From Dillenia suffruticosa (lineage: Eukaryota; Streptophyta; Magnoliopsida; Dilleniales; Dilleniaceae), in assembly GCA_033439265.1 (NCBI GenBank), contig JAVTVX010000027.1:7393001-7457000 (forward strand): 64,000 bases of DNA, in the 5' to 3' direction. Positions 48,765 through 60,778 of this stretch are shown in pieces. Position 1 is the stretch's first letter. Each line of letters opens with the position of its first letter. The translations under genes and the position numbers were made by a program. Under the pieces are notes generated by a model. The model was not told where the DNA came from and did no database searches. It saw only the letters and a program-made list of their open reading frames with translations.

Positions 48765-50284
48765 ACATCAAAGATGGTGCATTTCACCAAGAGATCACTA
48801 AACTTATTGGTTTCAATATTTTTCATGCAATAACTGATTTTTATTACAAGCATTTTAGGTCGTAGGAGAATTCATTACCATAATTTCATGGTAAATGGTA
48901 AAAAGTAAGAACAAACATTTGATATTGCCGATATTTTTGTTTTTCTAAAATTAAGAAAGCCCTTGACGATGTTGGATTAGGCAAATTTCTAAATCACAAA
49001 TTATCCAATAAGATACACTCTAAAAGGAAAAACAAATATAGAGATAAATTTTTTTTTTCACACTTGTGAGATAATATTAAATGGAGGTAAAAATGAATAA
49101 TTTAAAAAAAATTAGAAGAAAACAAATATTAATCTGGGGGGCGAGGGTTTGGATGAATAAAGGGGACGGTTCATGGGAAGGAATAGACAAAGGACTGGAA
49201 AGTGTGGCAGTGGCAGCAGCTGCCTCTGTTTCTGTTACCCTCTTTATCTCACACACAAAATACTGTATATCGTACCTCACTAGACTCCTTCTCCCCTACT
49301 GTTACCACTGCCATCTCTGTTTTCTCTGTCGCTCTTGCTGCCCTTTCTTATTTTACTTTGCAGTCCCTCTCCTGTGCCATGTACTCTCTCTCTCTCTCTC
49401 TCTCAATCCAATCCAATACAATCTTGTTCTCACATGTCCATGCACAATATGGATATGTATGTTGAAGTATGCAGTTATAATTGAATTGGAACTATATAAC
49501 TTAGCTTTAACTAATCCTTGTTGATATTTAATTTGCGTACTTATTATTAAGGTACATGATGACATTGGGCAATGACAGTCCACTTTTAATTTATGAAGTA
49601 ATTTTTTTATATATAGAAAATATTTAAATTCGTGATTTTTAAATAAAAGAGGATAATATGAATTGAGTTATAATTCATTATCTTAATTTATAGAGTAGTA
49701 TTATTATTACAATAAAGAAATCTTTATATGAAACTTTTGCTTCATAAAAATTGATACTCCAACTCATGAAATGGTACTACAGAACTAAATGTTAAATAGT
49801 GTTAAGAGGTGCCATAGCTTATTGGCTTAAATTATGGAGTAGTATTATTATTATAATCCTAATATGGAACTTTTATTACATAAAAATTGATGCTCGAACT
49901 CATAAAAAAGTATTTATAGAATTAATGTTAAATCGTGCTAAGAAAGTAGTAATTAAAATTATCAAATGCTAATTCTAGTTGATTCATAAATTAAATATTG
50001 ATATTTTTTAAGTAATATTTTAAATTTAAATATTGTATATAGACAAAATGAAAATATGAAGAATTTTATTTTTTAGAAGTTTAATTCAAATCAAAATAGA
50101 TTTAATTAGGGTTAATATGATTAACACGATGTTTATAAGAAAAAATAAATAAATTATCAAAGGTGGTTAAAGGTTGAGCGAAGTTTAATTATTAGTAGAC
50201 TGATATAGGTAGCAAGTGTAATACATGGGATGACCTGATGGTACCCCATAAAAGCACAATGACAAGACACATCATGAAGGATAA
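48765..50284. other. intergenic DNA upstream of the Dof gene
   Basis: No gene is supported: the frame at 49081-49524 depends on a CT repeat at 49384-49405 and resembles nothing. A degenerate tandem duplication with period about 144 bp spans 49683-49945 (TTAATTTATAGAGTAGTATT recurs with TTAAATTATGGAGTAG at 49827). Confidence 0.5.
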
Positions 50285-50774
50285 TCACCATCATGCATCA
50301 TACAATGTACCATCCTTGTTTCGTTTGTAACTGTGGGTTTCTCCATTCTGCCACCTAAGTACTTGATCATCTACTTCCTTTGTCTCTCTCCCCCTCCTCT
50401 CCCTCCCCTCTCTCTCTCTCTCTCTCTCTCTCTCCCCGCCATATAAACGATATATATACACAGAACTTTTTCTATTTAGATCTCCTCTCTCTTTCTCTGT
50501 CTCCATCCCACCTTTATTCATTCCATTAGCTAGATCTAACCTGTCAAACACCTCCCTTCTCTTTCCTGATCACTAGTATTTCACTCCCCCCTCTTTGATG
50601 AATATCACAAGAGACCCATCAACATCCTCTCTCTCTCTCCCTCTCTCTCTCATGAACATATTCAATTGAGGATCTTTGCCTCTTCCAAAGGAAACTAAAC
50701 ACGCCACCAACATCAAACAACACCCACAAAAACGTACCAATAAATTTCCAACTTCCATAGAGAAAAGTTTTCAC
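50285..50774 (+). promoter_or_regulatory. Dof gene promoter and 5' leader with an upstream ORF
   Basis: A TATAAA lies at 50442-50447, directly after a (TC)n run at 50408-50434. Downstream the presumed leader is CT-rich (50620-50650). It holds an upstream ORF of 23 codons (50598-50669, ATG to TGA) ending about 105 bases before the main start. Transcription start is inferred, not seen, so the uORF is conditional on it. Confidence 0.5.
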
Positions 50775-51785
50775 ATGATGTCTCCAGACAACATGATCCC
50801 AGCAATGCCTCCTCCGATTCCAGCATCATCAACCGGAGATGAAAACACAAGCTTTTCCACTGGACAGCGAAAAGCACAAAGACCACAACAAGAACAAGCA
50901 TTGAAGTGTCCAAGGTGTGATTCACCAAACACAAAATTCTGCTACTACAACAACTACAGCCTTACACAACCAAGACATTTTTGTAAGACATGTAGAAGGT
51001 ACTGGACTAAAGGTGGAGCTCTGAGAAATGTCCCCATTGGTGGTGGATGCAGGAAAAACAAGAAGATAAAATCATCTGCTTCGCGGCTTACCGGAGATGT
51101 CAAGGACTGTGGTGGTGGTGCTACTACGGCATCAGAGATTGGAGGGTTGAGATTCTTTCATGGGATTTCACCAGCCATGGATTTTCAACTTGGTGGGCTT
51201 CCATTTTCATTGACTTCTTCTTGTACTAATTCTTCAAATACTAGTCCTTCCTCTTCATGCTTTGTTGATGGTGGAACTTCTTTGATGGGGTTGTTTAATT
51301 ATCATCCATCATCAACAACAACAGCATCATCATCAATGAATGTGATGAAGAACAACGTGGGGTTTGATCAAATGTTGATGGGTGGCTGTTCAATGAATGT
51401 GAATTCGAGTCTTGCTTCTTCAATTGAGTCCTTGAGTTGCATCAACCAAGACCTCCATTGGAAGCTGCAGCAGCAAAGATTGGCTATGCTTTTCTGCGGA
51501 TCACAAGAAAATCAAGAGACGGGTGCTGAGCAGATTGAGACCCCAATTCAGAAACCACAGCCCATTTTGTTTCAGAATTTGGAGATCTCAAAAAACCCAC
51601 ATGTTGATCTTAATTCAAGGAAAATAGAAGGTGGTGATGGTGCAAGTAGTAATAGTGCAGCAATTGAGTGGTATTTTGATAACCCTAGTGGTGGTGGTGG
51701 AGGAGGAGGAGCTAATGAGAACGCAAACAATTGGAGTGGAATTCAAGCATGGAGTGATTTGCATCGATATAGTGCATTGCCCTAA
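50775..51785 (+). CDS. Dof zinc-finger transcription factor, Dof5.7/SCAP1-like
   Basis: A single-exon gene of 336 residues starting at the ATG at 50775 (MMSPDNM); the frame is open further upstream but without another ATG. The Dof domain is at residues 45-97: C45-x2-C48-x21-C70-x2-C73, followed by [21 protein letters not shown], so all four zinc ligands are present. Dof proteins bind AAAG cores in DNA in the nucleus. Outside the finger, [12 protein letters not shown] (135-146), [20 protein letters not shown] (215-234) and the C-terminus [15 protein letters not shown] (322-336) match what I recall of Arabidopsis Dof5.7/SCAP1, which acts in guard-cell maturation; that assignment is by memory of those blocks. 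A Gly run lies at 306-312 and Ser/Thr/Asn-rich linkers between. No truncation. Confidence 0.95.
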   Translation: MMSPDNMIPAMPPPIPASSTGDENTSFSTGQRKAQRPQQEQALKCPRCDSPNTKFCYYNNYSLTQPRHFCKTCRRYWTKGGALRNVPIGGGCRKNKKIKSSASRLTGDVKDCGGGATTASEIGGLRFFHGISPAMDFQLGGLPFSLTSSCTNSSNTSPSSSCFVDGGTSLMGLFNYHPSSTTTASSSMNVMKNNVGFDQMLMGGCSMNVNSSLASSIESLSCINQDLHWKLQQQRLAMLFCGSQENQETGAEQIETPIQKPQPILFQNLEISKNPHVDLNSRKIEGGDGASSNSAAIEWYFDNPSGGGGGGGANENANNWSGIQAWSDLHRYSALP

Positions 51786-52310
51786 TTTAATAGTTTGAAG
51801 GAAAAAAGGAATTCTCAAGAGGTAGATGACTTTATCTTTTTTTCTTTAATATATTTTGCGGGTGTAGAGAGATGGATGAAACTATCAATATGAAAAGAAT
51901 TGAGGGAAAGTTGAGAATTAGGGTTTCTTTTAGAGGAAAAAGGGAGAAGATTCTATTTAAGATGCTAATTAATTACCTAATAGTTCTAGGTACTATTCAT
52001 TCTGTTCTTAATTAATGTATGTTTATTTCAACTATTTCATTTGCATGTTCCTACAAAAACCAGGAGCTGTTTGTTTATGATACGGTAAAAAAGAAGAATA
52101 GTTTTATAGATCAACTGACATGGTGTACTCTCTCTCCCTCCCTCCCTCTCCCTCCCCCCTCTCTCTCCCTCTCTCTCTCTCTCTCTCATCTATACCATAT
52201 CGCTAGGTATTTGTCTCTCTTTATTGCACAAGAAGAAAGTTGTGTTTGATTAGGGCAACATTGGAATTGTAGCTTAGTGTCTCAATCTCTTAATGGTTTT
52301 TTCAACATCT
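51786..52310 (+). other. Dof 3' untranslated region and downstream DNA
   Basis: The stop is TAA at 51783-51785. AT-rich 3' flank with AATATATT and TTAATTAATG stretches that could direct polyadenylation; no single signal stands out. A CT-rich stretch lies at 52130-52190. Confidence 0.4.
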
Positions 52311-52324
52311 TGTTATTTTTAGTG

Positions 52325-52328
<4 letters not shown>

Positions 52329-52410
<82 letters not shown>
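52329..52410. repeat. compound (CT)n(AT)n microsatellite
   Basis: About 22 CT units (52329-52372) run directly into about 19 AT units (52373-52410), followed by a T-run. Confidence 0.95.
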
Positions 52411-52418
<8 letters not shown>

Positions 52419-52695
52419 TTTTCTTTGGGTCTCTCTCATTTCAACACTTTTTTTGTTCTTCCCCATAGGATCTCTCAATATGTTTGGGATCTGTTATATG
52501 GATTTGAGGTTGTTATTTAATGGCACATCTTTGATTTGTTTTATGTTCAGTTACTCTTCAGAACTCTCACTGTATTTCTTTTTATCACTCTCTGATACTG
52601 AACTGTCTCTCTGGCCTTCTCAGCTACCGAACAAAGCGAAGAACAGCAAAACAGTACTAGGCTACATAGGGTGTCCGCAATCCCTATCCGTGCAC

Positions 52696-52726
<31 letters not shown>

Positions 52727-53770
52727 CCCCTCCCTCTCCTTGGTAAACACCCTCTGTCGTCTTTTTCCTCTCTTCCTAGGGCTTCTGTAATAATTAGTTG
52801 CAGTGTGGCATGATTTGGTGGTGCCTGAAAAAGTAGTGGTTTGAAGGTGTATTAAATGAATGCCAACGTTTACCGACCAAAAAAAAAAAAAATGAATGCC
52901 TACGTTTGAACAAACGAAATGAAAACGGATACGAGAGAGAGTGGAATCTAAAAGACTTGGGGTTCTTTAGTATGACAAAAATGTTTTTGTCTTGCTTTTT
53001 GGCTTTTGGAGTCTTCTTGGAAGATGAGCTACCTCATTGCAAATTTCCTTTGGTTTGAGGCGGCAAAACCAAAAGTATCACTCTTTTTGCTTTGGGCAAT
53101 CTTTGTTGATCACTTTCTCTATTTATTTCGAGAACTTTTATGTCCCACAAAAACCAAAAATGAGACATGTAAAATGTATTTATCTAGTACTAGGAGTTTA
53201 CAAAACTTACCTAAGATTCAAAGTCTTTTTCGCATGTCTCTTTAGTGCTAATTCATTTTTCTTTCTTTCGTGCTACTTTTCAACAATATCACTTGCATGA
53301 TTAGTATTTATTCATTTTTTTTCCTTTGTTGGGAGCTTTCTCAATAGCTTTCTTATATATATATGTAATTATCTAGTACATGTAGTTTATCAATTCTTTT
53401 GCATTAGTTTTTTTTTTTAATCGCAAAAAATTAAAAAATAAATTAGTTAAGTAGTATGCATTCGACCTTTAAAAGGTTCAGTTTAGTGTAAATTATATTA
53501 TAGTTTAGAAAATATTGAGTACAATGAAATTGCATTTGTGGTATTTCTATAGTCAATGATGTTATATGGACAGTATGATTCCAAAAAATAAAATAAAATA
53601 AAATGGCTTCAATTTTATATTGCAATCCATATAAGTAAATTTTATTCAATTTTTAATTAAATTATTAATATAAATTTATTACAATATATGATATAAATTA
53701 ACAAATAAATTTTATGACTCATTTTGTCAAAATAGTGTTATTCTTCTGCCGTACTAAATTCTTTTGAGTG
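52411..53770. other. intergenic DNA with simple repeats
   Basis: A second (TC)n run lies at 52700-52727. ATGAATGCC(A/T)ACGTTT occurs twice around an A-run at 52857-52911, a small direct duplication. No gene is supported; the frames at 53006-53300 show no family resemblance. Confidence 0.45.

Positions 53771-53803
<33 letters not shown>
53771..53803. repeat. (CT)n microsatellite
   Basis: About 16 CT units in AT-rich intergenic DNA. Confidence 0.9.
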
Positions 53804-53807
<4 letters not shown>

Positions 53808-54202
53808 TTCGATACACCGCTGAAAGGTAAAAATGTAACACTGGATGAGTCCAGATTGTGTGGTCGACACTAAATGGATTATTTGAAATTTTTTATACAC
53901 TGTGAAAATGAAAGAGAAATTAATTTAGATATAAATATAAATTTTTGCTCTTTGGGCCGCTCAGGAATCTTTTGAGCACTTGGTCGGTAGATCTTAAATT
54001 TCTAGTGCTCAGCTATTAAAGTGATCGATGTTCAGTAGAATTTGACTTGTTCGGTAGAGCTTTAATTGGTGGATTGTTTCTCCGATTTTAATTTTCTAAT
54101 CGATGATAACTATATAAACTTATTTTATCTCTCACGGTATCTGTTTGTCGTTTGTTATATTTGCAAATGGAAAGCCTATCAGTTATCTTGATATTGATAC
54201 CT

Positions 54203-54263
54203 ATTGGTACACTACTCCAATTCTCCCTCTTGGTACACTACTCCAATTCCCCTCTCGGTACAC
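54203..54263 (+). repeat. 26-bp tandem repeat at the hAT insertion site
   Basis: TTGGTACACTACTCCAATTC plus CCCTC-type ending occurs at about 54203 and 54229. A third start (CGGTACAC) is the left target duplication of the hAT element at 54256-54263. After the element the array goes on with CGGTACACCTTCC at 57940 and further GGTACAC- or GGTGTATCC-type starts to about 58000. Confidence 0.65.
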
Positions 54264-57200
54264 TAGACATGAGCCCGGGCCGATTTGGGCCTGAAAACTT
54301 GCCCGGCTGGCCCAAAAAAAGGCCAACCCGTGAACCGGCCCGGTGCTACAGTAACCCGAACCGGACCGAACAAGTTACTATAGCAGGCCGGGCCGGTTCA
54401 AGGGATTTTGGAACCGTGAACCGTCCCGGACATGGAACCGGCCCTGAACCAAAGCCAGCCCGGCCTGGCCTGTTCCAACGGCTATATCTCTCTATTTTTT
54501 TATTTTTTTTAAATTTTTTCTAATTTTACCCCTCCCAACAGCTATAAAATGACTAATTTTGAGATTATTTTGATCTATAAGATTAAAAAATTTTCCTATA
54601 AATACCTTACACCCCATTTCTAAAATTTTCACAATAAAATATCTCTCTCTCTCATATCTACATTCTCTCAATATTACTACATTTTTTCAATTTTCATACC
54701 TATTTCCATTATCATTTTCTTTTCACCATTTTTTAAATTCTCTATACCATTTCTACCAATTTGTACACAATTTTCATTATCATTTCCACTATTATCTTTA
54801 TTAAACATATTATCATTTCCTTTTCACCATTGTTTAAATTCTCTATACCATTTTTTATACAATTTCTATCAATTTCTACACCATTTCTATTATCATTTCT
54901 ACCATTATCATTTCCATTATTCTTTTCACCATTTTTGTATTCTAAACTTTTGTGAAACCCATTGACTCAGTATGCAACGGTATAGCATGTTTAGAAAAGT
55001 TCTGTCTGAGGGCAACTAATTGTCGAAGGAAAGAGATATTTAAGTGAGAACAGACAAAATCCACCTCTTATCTGGGAACTTTCCTGGTGCTCTTGCTACA
55101 GAACAGTTTGGGTAGAGAAAGGAGAATTACAAATTTTCCACCACCTTCAACATTGATCAAGATTTGATAAAATTTCAAGGTTGGGAGCTAAAATTCAAAA
55201 TTTTGTGAAAAACAATTGCGATATCCGTCAAGTCGGTACATTTAATTTTTTTACATCTGTATTTTCTTACATTTGCATTACTTTTTTTGAAAAAAATTAA
55301 ATTTTAAAAGTTTTTTTTAAAATTTAATCTTAAATTTCATTTTAAAAATTTAATCGTATATTTTATTTTAAAAATTTATTTTTAATTTTTTAATAAAATG
55401 GTCAGAACATACTCTTCACAATCTTCTCAACAATCTCCTCTTTATTCATTTTTTTTTTCAAAATGAAATTCTCGATAATATAGATATTGAAACTCTTTTC
55501 GAAGAAGCTGAACCTAATAATACAGAATTTAATACAATACGGACTAAAAAAGATGATATTAATATATTGACATTTTTTGAGAAAAAACATAAAGAACAAA
55601 AAACAATTTGTAAAATTTGTTATCAAAAATATAAATTTTTGAGGGGTTGCGGGATAGGCACACTTAAGAGACATTTAGTTAAAAATCATTCAAATAAATT
55701 AGTACAAACAAGATAAACACAAATTGCTACATGGGAAGGTAATATAATTGGTATATTTAAATATAATTCGGATAAAGAAAAAATTGGACAAATAGAATGG
55801 CTGGCAAGAAAAGAATTATCACTTAGTATAGTTATTTGTCCCGTATTTGAAAAATATGTACAAAAATATTTACAACCCGATTATAAAAAATGTAGTAGAA
55901 GATATGGTAGGAGGAAATCATTAGATAGATATCAAGAATTTAAAAATGATATAATTACACAATTTATGACTAGTGATTCTAAATTTTCATTAATTTCGGA
56001 TAGTTGAAAAAATAAACATAAAAAAGAATATTATATTGTAGTAATATGTTATTGGATAAATAATTCATGATTTGTAGAAAAAAAAATTTTAGCTTTTCAA
56101 CGTTGAGAATTTCCACATTCCGGTACACATATAGTTACAATAATTTCAAATATTGTTTATGATTATAGAATAAGTAATAGAATTTTTTCTATTTCATTTG
56201 ATAATATTTCGGCTAATATTATTGCGGTTAATAGTTTAAAAAATTCTTTAAACACAATTTTAAATAGAAATTTTTTTAATGTTAGATGTATATGCCATAT
56301 AATTAATTTATATATTAAGAATAGTTTAGCAATGAGACAACTATTTTTAAAATCTATGTGAGATTTAATTTATCAAATAAGAAAATTTTCTGTAAAAATC
56401 CAAAAAATTAGACAATTATATTTGTTATATCATAAAAAATTTAAAAAATTTAAAATGAAATGTGACACTAGGTAGAATTCAACATATGACATATTACAAG
56501 GTGTACTTTCTTTTCAAAATATTTTAATTGCATTTGTAAATTTAAATTACGAATATGGTTTTATTGATAATAACGATTTCGATTTTGTATCTACACTTAT
56601 TAAATTATTGAAAATTTTTTATTTATGAGCAAATTTATTTTTCGGATATTATTATCCAACTATTCATTTAATGTTACCAAATATTTGTAAAATTATTTAT
56701 ATATTTAATGAATTTGAAAATGAAAAAAGATTTGGTGAAATTGTTTTTTTTATGAAAACAAAAATTTTAAAATATTATGAAGAAATTCTAATTTTATATT
56801 TAGTTGTTAATGCATTAGATCCACGTGTTAAAGTTGAAAGTGCTGAAATGTTAATTGATTGTTTTGCACAAGATTTTTCATCAGAAGCGTCTATTAACCC
56901 ACATTTTTTGAAATAACGAACATTTCATAATTTACAATCAATATTTGAACTATATGAAAAGAAAAAAATAATTTAAATACTAATAATATAGGTAGTAGTA
57001 GTAGTAATAGCACTCAATCATCTTCATTTTTATTTAATCCCTTACACATGTTAGGAAAAAAAATAAAGAAATTCGTTATCATTTAATAAATTACTTTTAT
57101 ATAAACAAACACTTAGATTAGAAGGTTTTGATGTTACTGATTTATATGATATATTATATTTGTGGAAAAAAAATGTATCGTATTGTCCAATTTTGGCTCA

Positions 57201-57939
57201 AGTGATTAAAGATGTACTAACCCCTTCGATATTCCCAATGTTATCGGAAAGTGCTTTTAGTGCAGGTGGTCGAGTGTTAATCGAGAAATGTACAAATTTA
57301 GCGGACGATACTTTAAAAATCTTAATTTATATTAAAAATTGGAAGGATGCAGAAAAAAGAATGTAAGGAATCATGAAGGTCTCGGAAGATGATGAACAAG
57401 AAATAGAAGAAGAAGAAGAAAAATAATAATAATATAACAAAAAAATCAAAATGATGTAAAAATCAAAATAATGTAACAAAAAAAATTAGTGGATTTTAAA
57501 ATCCAAGTGATGAGTTTGGTAGTGGACGTACACTGAATTCGGTAGAACCACTCTAAAAATTTTATCTCTAATTTTTAATTTATTTTTTTTTAAATATAAA
57601 TTAAAAAAAATGAATAAATAAATCATTACAAAAAAATAAAAACAAAACAACAACTAAATTAAAAAAAATGGAGTTACAAAAATAAAATAGTTTTAAAAAA
57701 TAGAGTTTTAAAAAATAGAGTTACAAAAAAAATAGTTAAAAAATGGCAAAAAAATGGGCCGAACTGGGCCCGGCCCGGTGTGAACCGGCCCAGCGGGCCG
57801 GGCTGGTTCAACTTAAAAAAATTTAGAACCGGCCCGTCCCGGCCCGGACTGGCCTAGGAACCGCAGCCAGCCCGCCTCCGCGATTCTGGGAACCTCCCTT
57901 GAACTGGACCGAAACCGGCCCGACCCGGTTTCAACACTA
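54264..57939 (+). mobile_element. hAT DNA transposon with decayed transposase
   Basis: The 3676-bp element begins TAGACATGAGCCCGGGCC and, read inward from the right, TAGTGTTGAAACCGGGTCGG. It is flanked by the perfect 8-bp duplication CGGTACAC (54256-54263 and 57940-57947). Both subterminal regions (54264-54480 and 57755-57939) are packed with GGCCCGG and ACCGGCCC motifs, standing out sharply from the AT-rich centre. The transposase lies on the plus strand. The perfect duplication suggests a younger insertion than the hAT at 6785. Confidence 0.93.
55400..57427 (+). pseudogene. hAT transposase, inactivated
   Basis: An ATG at 55400 opens the frame; a T-run at about 55448-55458 shifts it. From 55465 to 56916 a single frame can be followed. 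It contains a BED zinc finger (TICKIC, then TLKRHLVKNH), the core piece ISDS-stop-KNKHKKEYYIVV, a region with SFDNISANI (family D-N-A-S-x-N), CHIINL, a T-R-stop-NST block, FFGYYYPTIHLML, and LVVNALDPRVK. The same frame resumes at 57160-57366 with the dimerisation block FPMLSESAFSAGGRVL. Stops in frame: TAA 55714, TGA 56005, 56068, 56104, 56359 and 56626, TAG 56473, TAA 56914. It ends in an acidic tail near 57427. Confidence 0.9.
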
Positions 57940-57947
57940 CGGTACAC

Positions 57948-58390
57948 CTTCCCTGGCTTCTTGGTGTATCCATTGTGCATCTTCTTGGTACACACACAAT
58001 TTAGGGTTTAGCTCTCGGTTGACATTGCCACACTTGTCGGTGAATTCTAAGTATAAATTTTTTAATCATCTCTCAATATATTATAAAGTCTATCGATAAT
58101 AAAATTTTACAGCCTCTCAGTATATATTTACCTTTTGATAAATACCATTTGTTTTGTGAATGGGACCGGTGGGAGTTTGTCGGTACAACCATTTTACCTC
58201 CTTGGTATATTTTCGATTTGCCTAGTGATCCAGGAATTTTTCATTTCTATTACATTTTTCAATTATCTCTCTCGACGCTTGCAGGACAGTTATCTCCCTG
58301 AACATTACCGACCACAATGTTTATGTGCTGATCACCTGACCACTAAGTCCATGTATTTTGTGGAATTTGGCAGCACTTTGCATTTCTTCT
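57948..58390. other. intergenic DNA
   Basis: The first 60 bases continue the 26-bp repeat array. Then moderately AT-rich sequence with repeated TCGGTA and TTGGTA motifs. No gene. Confidence 0.4.
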
Positions 58391-58472
58391 CATAGACATA
58401 GAGATAAGGAATTGAAACATGGACGTCCAAGCCTCCAAAAACTCTCTACCACTAAACCACTCAAGCACCCTA
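58391..58472 (-). repeat. tRNA-like SINE head
   Basis: On the minus strand GAGTGGTTTAGTGGTAGAGAG (from 58461) resembles an A box and GTTTCAATTCC (58418-58408) a B box, about 26 bp apart. The downstream body is not delimited and no tail or duplication was found. Confidence 0.4.
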
Positions 58473-60441
58473 ATTACATAATATCCGATTTATATTATAT
58501 CCTATATTTTGAACATTTCACTTTTCTAATGTTTTTAATTTATTTTTCATAAATTGTATTTTTCATTTCCAAATTTTCTTGCTCATTGGCAGATACATTG
58601 TCCTCAATAGAACATGATTTCCAATACTTAACTCATAGTGTTAGCCTTCTCAAAAACTCAAAATGACATGTTAAGCATTTATATAATTTAAAAGTGAAAC
58701 ACAGTAACTAAACAAAAATTGAAAAAGTGTTTGATAATAAAAGAAGGGTTGAAACGCCAGAATATATGAAGACTTAAGAATTTCACTTTTCTCTCTCTCT
58801 AAACTATTCTTCTCTCTCTTCTCTCAAATCCAATTGATCATCACCAAAACTCAAGATCCAAGACTTCAAACTACTCATCTAACTCCCCAAAAGTTAGAAT
58901 ATAGTATTGATTTAGAAAATGTTTAAGAATTTGAAGTTATCACAAAAATGAGAAAATCAAGGGTTTGGTGTAATCCAAATTGGACAGATCGTTTTTGGAG
59001 ACATAATCAAGATATTTTAATCTTTTAAACCCAAGTTTTGATTTGTTTAACTACTTGTTTATTGGGATTTAGAGGATTTTTAAGTCACAGAAAGTAAGAG
59101 AAAAATTAGGTTTTAAATTTTAGGGTTTCTGGTTGATTTGGATTGATGGATATTGATGATATAGTTATTTGGTGATGTCTTTTAGGGGGAATCTAGTTGA
59201 AACAAATCTCTTGTTGGATAGTAAACAGATTTGGGAGTGATTACCATCCCTTACACTGTAAGTGAATAATTTGTTATATTTGTGAATGAGAAAATATTTT
59301 ATTTGAATTTTCTAAAAATGATTTATAATTGGGATTTTTAAAATATATATATATTGTGAATGTGGAGTGTTCCTACAAATGTTTTGATTTGAACCATGAA
59401 ATCTATACACTTGTTAATATGTTTTATGCCTTGTTGAAATTATTCTGTGAATATTTTGAATCGAGAACTTTGTTGATTTTTTTTTTTGGTAGCACATGAT
59501 ATGCTATTTGTGAAATGGTACATGTGTGGAGTGTGAGCACCCATGTGATGATCGGTCTAAACTTCCACGAATCAATCTGAGAGGGCAGCGTGGAGAGTTT
59601 GTTAGGCTTGAGGGAGTAGGCGCGGTAAAAGGATGCCCCCAAGTCCTATCGAGCTATTGGTTGCACCACTGAGAAGACTATGAGCTAACACTATGGTTAG
59701 GGGTGATATTTATAATTAGTAAATAATTGAAAATCCCTTGACGGTTCCACCAGATGGTCCGGGCCAAGCCATTGATGGAGAGGCTTTGTGGCAACCCCAT
59801 TGGTTTAAAAATGTGCATAGTGAATGCTTATTGTGTCTTATGGAATCAATGATATTTGTTGAAAAATGTTTTGATGGCTACATGATGATTTTTTTGAACG
59901 TGAAATGTGATTTTAAAATATTGTTTGATATTTTCACACTTATCACTCATTTATTACATAGTTGTATTATTACACTCCAATCACTGAATATTTTTATACT
60001 TATTCCCTCATTTCTATTTTTTTCAAAGGAAGTGTAAAGACAAGAACCACTCTACCGATAATTAAATCTAGCCGAAGAGAGTTTTTCTGGACCGACGGTT
60101 GATATTGCTCCTTCTTTGATGTGGATTTTGAGGCATATAGACGGACCCATTGGAGGGTATTTTGGAAGATCGAAACTTACTTTTTAAAAGTTATATTTTG
60201 AAAACTTGTATTCCTTTCTCTAAGACTAAAGTTTATATTTTAGAAATTATATTTTGAATTGTTAAAAAATTATTATTTCTTATATGATTTTTGGTTTAAA
60301 TATTTTATATGTTGGATTAACTTAAAAGTGTTATCATTATAATTTTACGTGATCTTGGAGTGTTTGTTGATGGCTACATGTTCTTCTAGATCACACAATA
60401 CTTGTTGCGTGTTTGGACCCGCGGGTCAGGGGTGACAAAAA
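58473..60441. other. unclassified repeat-like region, no gene
   Basis: A CT-rich stretch at 58790-58830 and the sequence after it look like a transcribed leader. The right edge near 60415-60441 reads, on the minus strand, TGTCACCCCTGACCCGCGGG, a start like those of many plant LTRs (compare 23221). An LTR or non-autonomous LTR element is possible, but no second copy or coding domain is in the window. Frames at 59424-60037 match nothing known. Confidence 0.35.
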
Positions 60442-60719
60442 ATACAGAGTGAGTGAACAGAGAGTGCTTTGATTCCTTATGAGCTTGATCAGTCTCTTGT
60501 ATCACTAGGTGCCCATGTAAACAGCGTACAGCATGTCACCAGCTATTGTGTTTTTTTCTTTTTTCTGTGAAAAAAAAATAATAATATTATCCTTGTCTGT
60601 TCTCAAGTCTCAGTGCTTTGTACGCCTACGTAGTCTTTCTTTTCTCCTTTCCTTGGGAAGATTGGCATCGAGAGATGGCACGGGCCCACTATGGTTGTTG
60701 CATTTTGCGGAGGGAGAGA

Positions 60720-60724
<5 letters not shown>

Positions 60725-60763
<39 letters not shown>
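60725..60763. repeat. (AG)n microsatellite
   Basis: About 19 AG units inside a broader GA-rich tract (60710-60778). It creates spurious frames on both strands. Confidence 0.9.
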
Positions 60764-60770
<7 letters not shown>

Positions 60771-60778
60771 AGAGAGGA

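Noticed and set aside
49081-49524. 147-codon plus-strand frame upstream of the Dof gene
   Set aside because: Cys/Leu/Ser-rich, passes through a (CT)n run, no homology recognised, frames open on both strands.
50676-50774. N-terminal extension of the Dof protein
   Set aside because: The upstream in-frame part starts at a TTG; there is no ATG before 50775, and Dof proteins of this kind do not have this segment as far as I recall.
53006-53300. Overlapping frames of 79 and 87 codons
   Set aside because: Phe/Leu/Ser-rich translation of AT-rich DNA, two frames of the same bases, no motif.
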